The notes under the pieces were generated by a model. The model worked only from the letters and a program-made list of their open reading frames with translations, had not been told where the DNA came from and did no database searches. A program made the position numbers and the translations under genes. From Fodinicola acaciae (GTDB lineage Bacteria > Actinomycetota > Actinomycetes > Mycobacteriales > HKI-0501), in contig NZ_WOTN01000001.1 in NCBI RefSeq assembly GCF_010993745.1, forward strand, positions 499,235-563,234: 64,000 nucleotides of DNA. The letters run 5' to 3'. Position 1 is the stretch's first letter, and every line of letters starts with the position of its first letter. Positions 7,735 through 16,496 of the stretch are shown here, one piece after another.

Positions 7735-8339
7735 ATGGCGCGAAAAGACATCTCGCCGACAGACATCGTCGCGGCCGGTGCGTGTTCGGCCAGCCAGGCG
7801 GTGAACACGTGAATATCTTCGGGCGCAACGAAAACCTCGATGCGTACGTCCGCGCCGTAGTCCACACCGTCCACTGTGTACGGTGAGGAGCGCAGATCGT
7901 TTTCCAGACGTCCAGCCCAAACGTGGTCGGTCGTGACCGTGACGGTGTGCATCGCGCGGCGTCGTACGACGGTGGCCGCGTCGACCGCGGCGGACACGGC
8001 GCCGCCGTACGCGCGGATCAATCCGCCGGTGCCCAGCAGCACGCCACCGAAATACCGGGTGACCACCGCGACCACGTCGGTCAGCTGCCGGCCGCGCAAC
8101 ACCTCCAACATGGGCGCGCCGGCCGTGCCGGCCGGCTCGCCGTCGTCGCTGGATCGCTGGACCGGACCGGCAATGAATGCCGAACAGTGGTGCCGGGCGG
8201 CGTGGTGTTCGCGGCGCCGCGCGGCGATCACCGCGCGCGCCGCCGGTTCATCGCCAACCGGCACCAAAAGGCACAGAAACCGGGACTTGCGGACCTCGGT
8301 CTCCACGTCGACCGCGGCGGAAACCGTCAGAATGTCCAC
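7731..8339 (-). CDS. yigZ: IMPACT/YigZ-family protein
   Basis: Protein of 202 residues in the UPF0029/IMPACT family. The N-terminal ribosomal-S5-like domain shows KSRFLCLLVPV, the conserved segment around HHCSAF, DDGEPAGTAGAPMLEVL, and VTRYFGGVLLGTGGLIRAYG, the last being the family signature. A ferredoxin-like C-terminal domain (about 135-200) follows. In eukaryotes IMPACT modulates Gcn2; the role of the bacterial proteins is not settled, possibly translation-linked. GTG start. It is a single gene, convergent with the methyltransferase. Confidence 0.9.
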   Translation of the reverse strand: MDILTVSAAVDVETEVRKSRFLCLLVPVGDEPAARAVIAARRREHHAARHHCSAFIAGPVQRSSDDGEPAGTAGAPMLEVLRGRQLTDVVAVVTRYFGGVLLGTGGLIRAYGGAVSAAVDAATVVRRRAMHTVTVTTDHVWAGRLENDLRSSPYTVDGVDYGADVRIEVFVAPEDIHVFTAWLAEHAPAATMSVGEMSFRAI

Positions 8340-8394
8340 AGAGTGACCCTAACGAAGGGTGCCGGCCACAGTGGCGTGGCATACGGTGGCCGGC

Positions 8395-9246
8395 ATGGAG
8401 ACCCGTATCGCGCGTGTCGCGGCCAGTGTGCTCGAGCCGGTCCACATCGTCTGCTATTTCCAGCCGGAGGTGGAGCGTTACCTGGCCGCGATTGGCCTGC
8501 GGCCGGGCCGGATGGTCTACTACGCCGCCCGCGCGGCGCCGATGGGGGCGGTTGGCGCAGGCGTCGTCGCCGCCACGTTCTACAACTTCAACCCGGAGAA
8601 GATCGCCCGCAACATCCCGCGCGCCTGGACGCTGGCGACGCCCTCGGACGTGATCGCCGCACGGCTGGCCGCTGTCGACGCGGCGATGGTCCGACTGCTC
8701 GGCGAGGACGGCTGCCAGAGCCAGGAAATCCTCGAGCTGAGCGAGTTGGCGCGGACGGCCGCGGAGGCCTGCGTGCCGGAGGGGCGACCGCTGTTCGCCG
8801 CGTACGCCGACCTGGAATGGCCGGAGAAACCGCACCTCGTGCTCTGGCACGCGTCCTCGCTGCTGCGCGAGTTTCGTGGTGACGGCCACATTTCCGCGTT
8901 GGTGCAGGCCGGTTTGCCAGGCCTGGCGGCGTTGCAGCTGCACGTGTCCACCGGACGCGGCTTCAACCGCGAGTTCGCGAAGGTCAGCCGCGGTTGGTCG
9001 GACGACCAGTGGAGGGCGTCGGCCGCCGCGCTCGCCAGCCGCGGCCTGATCGACGGCGAGGAGAAAATCACCGACGCCGGCCGGAAACTGCGCTCGGAGA
9101 TGGAGGCGGCCACCGACCGCGCCGCGATCGTGCCGTGGAAGGTGCTCGGCGAGCGCGACACCGCGCGGTTGATCGAGGTCGGTACGGTGGTCCGCGACCG
9201 GCTGGACGCGGCCGGCGCCAACCCGACTGGCGTGTTCGCGAAGTAA
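8395..9246 (+). CDS. SCO6745-family protein
   Basis: Conserved actinobacterial protein of 283 residues with no known reaction. Features are the N-terminal METRIARVAASVLEPVHIVCY, an aromatic/Asn cluster in TFYNFNPEKIAR, LEWPEKPHLVLWHASSLLRE in the middle, and a C-terminal helical region (RGWSDDQWRASAAALASRGL) that looks like a winged helix. ATG 8395 is chosen because the upstream in-frame sequence is not conserved-looking. It is preceded by the divergent yigZ and followed by two hairpins. Family assignment is from recognition of these conserved blocks. Confidence 0.75.
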   Translation: METRIARVAASVLEPVHIVCYFQPEVERYLAAIGLRPGRMVYYAARAAPMGAVGAGVVAATFYNFNPEKIARNIPRAWTLATPSDVIAARLAAVDAAMVRLLGEDGCQSQEILELSELARTAAEACVPEGRPLFAAYADLEWPEKPHLVLWHASSLLREFRGDGHISALVQAGLPGLAALQLHVSTGRGFNREFAKVSRGWSDDQWRASAAALASRGLIDGEEKITDAGRKLRSEMEAATDRAAIVPWKVLGERDTARLIEVGTVVRDRLDAAGANPTGVFAK

Positions 9247-9301
9247 CTCCTTGTCATTTAAGGAGGTTTTCAGGGCCATCCGTAGTTTTGCCACGGATGG
9301 C
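9247..9301 (+). terminator. Tandem hairpin terminators
   Basis: The first stem is CTCCTT/AAGGAG (9247-9265), followed by GTTTT. The second is GCCATCCGT/ACGGATGGC (9275-9301) with a 9-nt loop. Together they close the SCO6745-family gene. Confidence 0.65.
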
Positions 9302-9400
9302 ACGGAACGGGGATGCACGGCTGGCCGCCGGCGGCGAGGCTGTGCGTGAGGTCGGTGCCAGCGACAGGTGGTCGCCGACCGCCGCTTGGAGGTTTCACCG

Positions 9401-9646
9401 ATGATTTACGAGGTCGTCGAGGTGCTCTCGCAACGGCCGCAGGAGCCTGCGCCGATATTCGACGCCGTCGTCGAGACGCTCGGCTGGGATCCGCTGCCGC
9501 GCCGCGCCGCCGAGGACGACGCGACCGAGAAGCCGGCCAAGCCGGACCTGGTGAAGCGTACGCTGCCGGACACCAGCCAGCCGCGCCCGCGGATCCGCAA
9601 GCCACGGCCGCGCCAGGGCACCGAGTCGCTGGTCGTACGCACATAG
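9401..9646 (+). CDS. Small hypothetical protein
   Basis: Reading frame of 81 residues with ATG start and GGAGG about 10 nt upstream. The first 30 residues (MIYEVVEVLSQRPQEPAPIF, then DAVVETLGWDPL) look folded and helical. The rest is Pro/Arg/Lys-rich and basic. Third codon positions are almost all G or C, as in neighbouring genes, which supports real coding. It stands alone between the tandem terminators and a strong hairpin shared with lon. I do not recognise a family. Confidence 0.6.
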   Translation: MIYEVVEVLSQRPQEPAPIFDAVVETLGWDPLPRRAAEDDATEKPAKPDLVKRTLPDTSQPRPRIRKPRPRQGTESLVVRT

Positions 9647-9656
9647 AGATGCCACA

Positions 9657-9695
9657 GGGATTCCCCGCGTGCGCCAGGCGCACGCGGGGAGTCCC
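9657..9695. terminator. Long bidirectional hairpin between the small gene and lon
   Basis: A stem of 13 perfect base pairs (CCCCGCGTGCGCC and complement) around one A at 9676 extends to about 19 pairs with one G-U. It lies between convergent genes, so it probably terminates both. Confidence 0.8.
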
Positions 9696-9711
9696 TGCGG
9701 CCGTTCGTTTC

Positions 9712-12114
9712 CTATGCGACCAGGACCGCTGCCGACGTGAGCGCGGTGTCGAGCACCTCGCGTACGTCGCTGACCGGCAGCACGGTCAGGTCTTTGAGCA
9801 CGTCCTCCGGCACGTCGTCCAGGTCGGGCTCGTTGCGTTGCGGGATCAGCACCGTCGTGATGCCGGCGCGGTGAGCGGCGAGCAGTTTCTGTTTGACGCC
9901 ACCGATCGGCAGCACCCGGCCGGTCAGCGACACCTCGCCGGTCATCGCCACGTCCGACCGTACCGACCGGCCGGACAGCAGCGACGCCAGCGCGGTCGTC
10001 ATCGTGACACCGGCGGACGGACCGTCCTTCGGCACCGCACCGGCCGGCACGTGCAGATGTACGCCGCGGTGTGCCAGGTCGCCGACCGGCAGCTCCAGCT
10101 CGGCACCGTGCGAGCGCAGGTAGGACAACGCGATCTGCGCCGACTCCTTCATCACGTCACCCAGCTGGCCGGTCAGCGTGACGCCTTCCGAGCCGGTCTC
10201 CGGATCGGCCAGCGAGGCCTCCACGAAGAGCACGTCACCGCCGGTGCCGGTCACCGCCAGCCCGGTCGCGACGCCTGGCAGGGACGTACGCTCCGCTGAC
10301 TCCGGCAGGTGTCGCGGCCGGCCGACGTAGTCGCGCAGGTCCCCGGCGTCCACCGAGAGCGGCGTCCTGACCTCGTCGACGGCCAGCTTGGTCGTCACCT
10401 TCCGCAGTACGCGAGCGATCGCGCGCTCCAGGTTTCGTACGCCGGCCTCACGGGTGTATTCGGCGGCCAACTTGCCCAGCGCGTCGTCGGTGATCGCCAC
10501 GTCGTCGGCGGTCAGGCCGGCGCGGTCGAGCTGGCGCGGCAGCAGGTGGTCGCGAGCGATCACGACCTTCTCCGCCTCGGTGTAGCCGTCCAGCGTGACC
10601 AGCTCCATCCGGTCCAGCAGCGGAGCCGGGATCGACTCCAGCACGTTGGCGGTCGCCAGGAACATCACGTCCGACAGGTCGAGCTCGACCTCCAGGTAGT
10701 GGTCGCGGAACGTGTGGTTTTGCGCCGGGTCGAGCACCTCCAGCAGCGCCGCGGTCGGGTCGCCGCGGTAGTCCGCGCCGAGCTTGTCGACCTCGTCGAG
10801 CAGCACGACCGGGTTCATCGAGCCGGCCTCCTTGATGGCCCGTACGATCCGGCCGGGCAACGCGCCGACGTACGTCCGCCGGTGGCCGCGGACCTCCGCC
10901 TCGTCGCGTACGCCGCCGAGCGCCACCCGGACGAACGTGCGTCCCATCGCGCGTGCGACTGACTCGCCGAGCGAGGTCTTGCCGACCCCGGGCGGACCGA
11001 CCAGTGCCAGCACGGCACCGGACCGGCGGCCGCCGACGACTCCGAGCCCCTTCTCGGCGCGGCGCGCACGCACGGCCAGGTGCTCGATGATCCGGTCTTT
11101 CACGTCGTCCAGGCCGGCGTGGTCGGCGTCGAGTACGGCGCGCGCCGCCTTGATGTCGTAGCTGTCCTCGGTCCGCTCGTTCCACGGCATGTCCAGCACG
11201 GTGTCGAGCCAGGTGCGGATCCAGCCGCCTTCGGGGGACTGGTCGGACGTACGCTCCAGCTTGTCGACCTCGGCGAGCGCGGCCTCCTTGACCTTCTCCG
11301 GCAGGTCGGCCTCCTCGACCTTGGCGCGGTAGTCCTGCTCCTCGGTCGCCGGCTTGCCGGACAGCTCGCCGAGCTCCTTGCGGATCGCGGCCAGCTGCTG
11401 GCGCAGCAGAAACTCGCGCTGCTGCTTCTCCATGCCCTCCTGGACGTCCTTGCGGATGGTCTCGTTGACCTCCAGCTCGGCCAGGTGGTCACGGGCCCAC
11501 GCCAGTGCGGTGACCAGCCGCTCTGCCACGTCGACCTCCTCGAGCAGCTGCTTTTTCTGCTCGTTGGACAGGTAGGAGGCATAGCCGGAGAGGTCGGCCA
11601 GCGCGGACGGGTCGTCCAGCCGCTGCACCGAGTCGACCATCTGCCAGGCCTGGCGCTGCTGCAGGATCGAGGCGATGACCGCCTTGTAGTCGCGGATCGC
11701 CTCCTTGGTCAGCTTGTCCGCGCCGGTCTCCTCGACGATGTCCGCCTGGACCCACAGCGCCGCGCCGGGGCCGGTCGTGCCGGCGCCAATGCGGGCGCGG
11801 CTGGTCGTACGGATCACCGCGGCCCTGCCGCCACCTGGCAGCCGGCCGATCTGCTCGATCGTGCCAAGCGCGCCGATCGCGCCGTACTCTCCGTCCAGCC
11901 GCGGCACGAGCAGCACCTGCGCGTCACCGCCGTTGGACCGGATGCCTGGCCTATGGAAGTCATTCTGCCGGACGCCGTTCTCCCGTGCCCCGGCCTGCGC
12001 CGCCTCGATGGCGGTGCGCGTGTCGGCGTCGGCCAGGTCGAGAGGCACCACCATCTGCGGCAACACGACCTCGTCGTCCAGCGGCAACACCGGCACGATC
12101 ACTGTCTGGCTCAT
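9712..12114 (-). CDS. lon: ATP-dependent protease Lon
   Basis: Lon protease of 800 residues. The N-terminal LON substrate-recognition domain starts [21 protein letters not shown] coiled helical middle ([17 protein letters not shown]) is followed by the AAA+ module with Walker [13 protein letters not shown] near residue 370 and Walker [12 protein letters not shown]. The C-terminal S16 domain has the catalytic serine in [10 protein letters not shown] and the lysine in [17 protein letters not shown] 12114 is used rather than 12153 because [14 protein letters not shown] is the natural start. It degrades damaged and regulatory proteins in the cytoplasm. I looked for an HspR (HAIR) box in the divergent promoter and found none. 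Confidence 0.96.
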   Translation of the reverse strand: MSQTVIVPVLPLDDEVVLPQMVVPLDLADADTRTAIEAAQAGARENGVRQNDFHRPGIRSNGGDAQVLLVPRLDGEYGAIGALGTIEQIGRLPGGGRAAVIRTTSRARIGAGTTGPGAALWVQADIVEETGADKLTKEAIRDYKAVIASILQQRQAWQMVDSVQRLDDPSALADLSGYASYLSNEQKKQLLEEVDVAERLVTALAWARDHLAELEVNETIRKDVQEGMEKQQREFLLRQQLAAIRKELGELSGKPATEEQDYRAKVEEADLPEKVKEAALAEVDKLERTSDQSPEGGWIRTWLDTVLDMPWNERTEDSYDIKAARAVLDADHAGLDDVKDRIIEHLAVRARRAEKGLGVVGGRRSGAVLALVGPPGVGKTSLGESVARAMGRTFVRVALGGVRDEAEVRGHRRTYVGALPGRIVRAIKEAGSMNPVVLLDEVDKLGADYRGDPTAALLEVLDPAQNHTFRDHYLEVELDLSDVMFLATANVLESIPAPLLDRMELVTLDGYTEAEKVVIARDHLLPRQLDRAGLTADDVAITDDALGKLAAEYTREAGVRNLERAIARVLRKVTTKLAVDEVRTPLSVDAGDLRDYVGRPRHLPESAERTSLPGVATGLAVTGTGGDVLFVEASLADPETGSEGVTLTGQLGDVMKESAQIALSYLRSHGAELELPVGDLAHRGVHLHVPAGAVPKDGPSAGVTMTTALASLLSGRSVRSDVAMTGEVSLTGRVLPIGGVKQKLLAAHRAGITTVLIPQRNEPDLDDVPEDVLKDLTVLPVSDVREVLDTALTSAAVLVA

Positions 12115-12313
12115 CTGTGTCAGCCCTTCATCTATGCACTCGCGACGCACCATAAATCTGAGTCGTACTGACGCAACTCTGCTGACGGTGGATCTGTTCC
12201 TCCAGCCTGTTCGCTCTGAGCGATCGGGTTAGAGTGGTGACCAGAACCGGGTGACGGACGCGCTAGGTGGCTGGGCAGGCGCGTCTCCTCGACGTGCTCG
12301 TGGAGACGCCCTC

Positions 12314-13414
12314 ATGTCCTATCTCGCCTTGCTGCGCGCGGTCAGTCCGTGGTTTTTCGTGCTGGGGTTCCTGGCGCGGCTGCCGTACGCGATGAGTCCG
12401 CTCGCGACGCTGGTGCTGTTCACCGCCGCCACCGGCAGCATCGCCTTCGCCGGTCTGGCGAGCGCCGTACAGAGCGTGGCGATCGCCCTCGCCGGACCGC
12501 TCGTCGGTTTCCTCGCCGACCGATGGCGGCTGACCGGCGCCGTGCTCCCGGTCGCGAATGCGTTTGCGCTGGTCGGGATGCTTGCCGTCACCGATGGCTG
12601 GCTGATGGTGGTGACCGCTGGCCTGGCCGGTCTGACACAGCCGCAGGTCGGCCCGCTGGTGCGCGTCTGGTGGGGGCGATCGCGGCGGTCGTTGTTGCCG
12701 ACGGCTCTGTCGTACGAGGCGGCCGCTGACGACACGGTCTTCGTCGTCGGTCCGGCGGTGGTCGGCCTGCTGGCCTTCCTCGGACCGGCTGTGCCGGTGT
12801 TGGCCAGCGTGGTGCTGTTGGTTGGTGCGGCGCTGCCGTTTGGCTGGATCTATGGCATGGAGCCAGCTTCGCGAGTGCGGGTTGGCTCGCTGCCGGTGGT
12901 GGCGATGGCGCGGCTGTTCGCCGGCATGGTGATGATCGGTGGCGTCTTCGGCGCGATCCAGGTCGGCGTCACGGCCGCCGACCCGCTCGCCGCCGGCCTG
13001 CTCTATGCCGAGCTCGGTGCCGGCAGTGCGCTCGCCGGCCTGGCCTGCGCCTGGCTGCCCGCTCGCTTTGGCCTGGTGTGGCGGCACCGCGTGTTCGCGG
13101 TCGCGCTGGCGGCCGGCTGTGTGGCGCTGGTGGTCGTACGTCCGCTGCCGCTGGCGATCGCGCTGGCGAGCGTGACGGTCGCGCCGTACATGATCACGCT
13201 CTACGCGCTGACGGACCGCCTCGCGCCGACATCCTTCGCCATGACGATCCTCTGCGCCGCCGGTCCGCTCGGCACGGCTGCCACTCGCGCACTCTCCGGA
13301 CCGCTGGCCGACGCGTACGGCCCGGTGGCCGCCTTCGCGGCGGCCCCGGCCGCCGCCGCGCTCGCCGTCCTCCTCGCGACTCTGCCGCAACGTCTCGTGC
13401 CCAGTACCGCCTGA
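12314..13414 (+). CDS. MFS transporter
   Basis: Hydrophobic protein of 366 residues with about 12 predicted membrane segments. The conserved loop 2-3 motif appears as GFLADRWRLTG. LTQPQVGPLVRVWWGR is typical of actinobacterial MFS proteins annotated as putative exporters. ATG 12314 is chosen; an upstream in-frame GTG at 12251 lies before an inverted repeat (GCGTCTCC 12281-12288, GGAGACGC 12302-12309) that abuts the start and may form a leader hairpin. It is divergent from lon with no linked regulator. The substrate cannot be inferred. Confidence 0.82.
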   Translation: MSYLALLRAVSPWFFVLGFLARLPYAMSPLATLVLFTAATGSIAFAGLASAVQSVAIALAGPLVGFLADRWRLTGAVLPVANAFALVGMLAVTDGWLMVVTAGLAGLTQPQVGPLVRVWWGRSRRSLLPTALSYEAAADDTVFVVGPAVVGLLAFLGPAVPVLASVVLLVGAALPFGWIYGMEPASRVRVGSLPVVAMARLFAGMVMIGGVFGAIQVGVTAADPLAAGLLYAELGAGSALAGLACAWLPARFGLVWRHRVFAVALAAGCVALVVVRPLPLAIALASVTVAPYMITLYALTDRLAPTSFAMTILCAAGPLGTAATRALSGPLADAYGPVAAFAAAPAAAALAVLLATLPQRLVPSTA

Positions 13415-13432
13415 CCTCCGCCCCGCCGCCGG

Positions 13433-13461
13433 AGGTTCCAATCGGAATCCGATTGGAACCT
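13433..13461. terminator. 29-bp palindrome between convergent genes, AATCGGANTCCGATT core
   Basis: Perfect 14-bp arms (AGGTTCCAATCGGA and complement) flank one A at 13447. It lies 18 bp after the MFS stop and 75 bp before the end of the convergent dehydrogenase gene. Position suggests a bidirectional terminator. The core is shared with the elements at 2946 and 3021. Confidence 0.65.
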
Positions 13462-13535
13462 GGGGACCGCTCTGACCTGCGGCGACGCCTCCGCCGCCTG
13501 TTAGCCCAGTTTCCGACCACGAGGGGCGAAGGTGG

Positions 13536-14396
13536 CTATGCGACGGCCTGGAACGCGCGGAGGACGGCAGCCATGTCGTCGTGTGGGTCGCCGGCGTCCA
13601 TCGCCTTGCGCATGAGGGTCGCGACGGCCGTGGCGAGCGTGGAGTCGGCGCCACACTCGTCGAGGGCGGCGGCGACCAGCGACGCGTCCTTGGCCGCGCC
13701 GTCCACGGCGAAGGACGGCGAGAAGTCGCCGGCGATCATCGCCTTGCCCTTGGCCTGCGCATAGCCGCTGTCCAGCGGACCGCCCGCGATCGCGTCCAGG
13801 AACCGTTGCGGATCGATCCCGGCGGCCTTGCAGAAAGCCACCGACTGCGCGGTCGCGGTGGTCAGCGAGACGACCCAGGCGTTCATCACCAGCTTGAACC
13901 GGCTCGCCGCGCCGACCTCGGTGCCCAGTCGCACGGTTTTCGCCCCGACAGCGTCGAAAACCGGCTCGGCCTTCGCGATGGTCTCGTCCGCGCCGGCGGC
14001 CAACACGGTCAGCTGGCCGCTCTCCGCCGGCTGCCGGGTGCCCATCACCGGCGCGTCCACGAAGCCGACGCCGCGCTTGGCCGCCATGTCGGCGAGCCGC
14101 GCGATGGCGTCGGTGCCGACGGTGGTGGTCTGCAACCAGATCGCGTCATCGCGCATCTCCGGGAGCGCGCGCTCCATCACCTCGGCCACCGAGTCGCCGT
14201 CGAAGAGCATCGTGACGACCAGGTCGGCGTCGCGTACGGCCTCCTCGGCGGTGTCGGCGACGGTGACGCCGCCGATCGCCTCGGCCTTGTCGCGGCTGCG
14301 GTTCCAGACCGTCGTCACCAGGCCGGCTTTGGCCAGGTTGGCGGCCATGCCGGCCCCCATGATGCCGGTCCCCAACAATGTCGCTCGCAAAGGCAT
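13536..14396 (-). CDS. 3-hydroxyisobutyrate-dehydrogenase-family NAD(P)-dependent oxidoreductase
   Basis: Beta-hydroxyacid dehydrogenase of 286 residues. The Rossmann motif LGTGIMGAGMAANLAKAG is at residues 8-25 with VWNRSRDKAEA following. The substrate loop FVDAPVMGTRQPAESGQLTV and the helix with catalytic Lys (SRFKLVMNAW) fit the family. It starts 15 bp after the sugar-binding protein gene and is last in the ROK/ABC operon. It may therefore oxidise a carbohydrate-derived hydroxyacid brought in by that transporter; that is inference. Confidence 0.88.
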   Translation of the reverse strand: MPLRATLLGTGIMGAGMAANLAKAGLVTTVWNRSRDKAEAIGGVTVADTAEEAVRDADLVVTMLFDGDSVAEVMERALPEMRDDAIWLQTTTVGTDAIARLADMAAKRGVGFVDAPVMGTRQPAESGQLTVLAAGADETIAKAEPVFDAVGAKTVRLGTEVGAASRFKLVMNAWVVSLTTATAQSVAFCKAAGIDPQRFLDAIAGGPLDSGYAQAKGKAMIAGDFSPSFAVDGAAKDASLVAAALDECGADSTLATAVATLMRKAMDAGDPHDDMAAVLRAFQAVA

Positions 14397-14411
14397 GATG
14401 CCGACACTACG

Positions 14412-15455
14412 TCAGGACTTGAAACCGAGCGCCAGATACTGGTCGACGTTCTCCTTGGTGATGGTGGCCGAGGCGAGCGTGATCCGCGCCGGCACCTCGT
14501 TTTCCACCAGGTCGCTCATGCCCTTCTTCTGGCCGATCAGCCGCGCCAGCGAGATCGCCGACGACGCCATGCTGGGGCTGTAGGTGACGGTCGCCTTCAA
14601 CGGTGTGTTGTCTGCCTTGATCACCTGCATCGCGTCGGTCGAGCCGGCGCCGCCGACCATCAGGAACTCGTTGCGGTTGGCCTGTTTGATGGCAGCGAGT
14701 ACGCCGACACCCTGGTCGTCGTCGTGGTTCCACAACGCGTCGATTTTCGGTGCGGCCTGAAGCAGGTTCGACGTGACCTGCTGGCCGCTGGACGAGGTGA
14801 ACTGCGCCGCGACCCGGTTGGTCACCTTGAGACCATAGCGGGACAACGCGTCTTTGAAGCCCTGGCTGCGTTCCTGCGTGAGCGGCAGGCTGTCGATGCC
14901 GGCGACCTCGGCGATCACGGCGTCCTTCTTGCCTTTCAGCTTCTCGCCGATGTACGTGCCGGCCGACACGCCCATGCCGTAGTTGTCGCCGCCGATCCAC
15001 GTGCGATATGCCAGCGGTGTGTCGAAAATCCGGTCCAGGTTGACCACCGGGATGCCGGCGTCCATCGCCTTGCGGCCGATCGCGGTGAGTTGCTTGCCGT
15101 CATTGGGAAGTACGACGAGCACGCTGACTTTCTTGTTGATCAGCGTCTCGATCGCGGCGATCTGCTTGGCCACGTCGTTGGTCGGCTCGACCGGTGAGAA
15201 CGTCACGTCGGAGTAGAGTTTCGCCTGTGCCGCGGCGTTTTTCGTGATCGCGGCGATCCAGCCGTGGTCGGCCTGCGGACACGAGAATCCGATCGTGATG
15301 TGCGCGCCGGGCTTGCCGTTGTCCCCGGCCGCGACCTTGGTGCCGGAGGTCTGCTGGCCGCCGGCCACCTCGTTGGACGTGCACGCGGCCAGTGCGCTGG
15401 CGCCGATCACGGCACCGCCGAGCAGGATGCCGCGGCGGCCAAGCTGTGCTGCCAT
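14412..15455 (-). CDS. Sugar ABC transporter substrate-binding lipoprotein (RbsB-like)
   Basis: Periplasmic-binding-protein-like lipoprotein of 347 residues. The signal has twin arginines and a lipobox (RRGILLGG then SALAAC, Cys25). The mature fold is the type I sugar-binding group (ribose/galactose family): ITIGFSCPQADHGWIAAITK at the start, VSVLVVLPNDGKQLTAIGRK, GIPVVNLDR, WIGGDNYGMG, and DALWNHDDDQGVGVLAAIKQ. The gene follows the permease by 12 bp. The exact sugar cannot be read from sequence. Confidence 0.9.
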   Translation of the reverse strand: MAAQLGRRGILLGGAVIGASALAACTSNEVAGGQQTSGTKVAAGDNGKPGAHITIGFSCPQADHGWIAAITKNAAAQAKLYSDVTFSPVEPTNDVAKQIAAIETLINKKVSVLVVLPNDGKQLTAIGRKAMDAGIPVVNLDRIFDTPLAYRTWIGGDNYGMGVSAGTYIGEKLKGKKDAVIAEVAGIDSLPLTQERSQGFKDALSRYGLKVTNRVAAQFTSSSGQQVTSNLLQAAPKIDALWNHDDDQGVGVLAAIKQANRNEFLMVGGAGSTDAMQVIKADNTPLKATVTYSPSMASSAISLARLIGQKKGMSDLVENEVPARITLASATITKENVDQYLALGFKS

Positions 15456-15467
15456 TTCGTGCTCCTT

Positions 15468-16496
15468 CTACGTCGTCGCCGCGGACTTGCCGCGGCGCTG
15501 CAGCAACACGGCGGCGATGATGATCGCGCCTTTGGTGATGTTCTGGATGGGGGTCGGCAGGTTGTTCAGGATGAAAAGATTGGTGATGACGGTGAAAACC
15601 ATGACGCCGAGGAAGGTGCCGACCAGCGTGCCGCGGCCGCCGGTGAGCAGCGTGCCGCCGATGATGACCGCGGCGATCGCGTCCAGCTCGTAGAACTCGC
15701 CGTTGGTGCTGGCGCCGGAGTTGGCCTGCGCGGTCAGCATCACCGCCGCGATTCCGCAGCACAGACCGGAAAGTCCATAGAGCAGCAGCGTGTGCAGCCG
15801 TACGTCGATGCCGGCCAGCCGGGCCGCCTCGGCGTTGCCGCCGACCGCGACGGTACGCCGGCCGAAGGTCGTCAGGTTCAACAAAACCCAGCCGGCCGCG
15901 AAGACCGCCAGCATGATCAGCACCAGCACCGGAATGCCGAGCACCGAGCTGGCCGCCAGGTCGTTGATCGCGTCGACCTTCACGACTTGCGTTTGCTGGT
16001 TGGAAATATACTGCGCCAGGCCACGCGCACCGACCAGCATCGCGAGCGTCACGATGAAGGCGACCAGCCGGCCGTACGCGATCAGAAAGCCGTTGATCAG
16101 ACCGGCGACCGTGCCCACCGTCAGGGCGCAGAACCAGACACCGCCGGCGCCGAAGGACTGCGTCGCGACCGTCGTGCTCCACACCGAGGCGAGCGCGATC
16201 AGCGAGCCGACCGACAGGTCGATGCCGCCACCCATGATCACGAACGTCATGCCGACCGTCACCACGCCGATCACCGACGCGTTTTTCAGTACGGTCAACA
16301 GATTCGACGTGGTGGCGAAGGTGTCGACGGTCAGCACGCCGACCAGCGAGAGGATCGCCAACGCCACCACCAGGCCGAGGTTGCGCGTCCAGCCGGCCTC
16401 GCCGAGCATCGCGACCGCGTGGCTCGGCCGGGCTGCGGCGACCGACTGGGCCTCCACCCGCCGCCGCTCGTCGGCTGGTGGCGCCTGGTCCGTCAC
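15468..16496 (-). CDS. Sugar ABC transporter permease (RbsC-like)
   Basis: Polytopic permease of 342 residues in the BPD_transp_2 family, with about 9-10 membrane segments. Family blocks are VGMTFVIMGGGIDLSVGSLI, FGRRTVAVGGNAEAARLAGI (the coupling loop that contacts the ATPase) and AVIIGGTLLTGGRGTLVGTF. A 35-residue hydrophilic N-terminus precedes the first helix. The start overlaps the ATPase stop by 4 bp, so translation is coupled. Confidence 0.92.
   Translation of the reverse strand: MTDQAPPADERRRVEAQSVAAARPSHAVAMLGEAGWTRNLGLVVALAILSLVGVLTVDTFATTSNLLTVLKNASVIGVVTVGMTFVIMGGGIDLSVGSLIALASVWSTTVATQSFGAGGVWFCALTVGTVAGLINGFLIAYGRLVAFIVTLAMLVGARGLAQYISNQQTQVVKVDAINDLAASSVLGIPVLVLIMLAVFAAGWVLLNLTTFGRRTVAVGGNAEAARLAGIDVRLHTLLLYGLSGLCCGIAAVMLTAQANSGASTNGEFYELDAIAAVIIGGTLLTGGRGTLVGTFLGVMVFTVITNLFILNNLPTPIQNITKGAIIIAAVLLQRRGKSAATT

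Noticed and set aside
10448-11185. Long open frames antisense to or shifted within lon, leuS, dnaE2 and others
   Set aside because: Arg/Ala/Gly-rich shadow frames are typical of high-GC coding DNA, with no domains or ribosome sites.
12130-12200. HspR (HAIR) box upstream of lon
   Set aside because: GAGT and ACTC are present but separated by 12 bp rather than the 7-bp spacing of the consensus.
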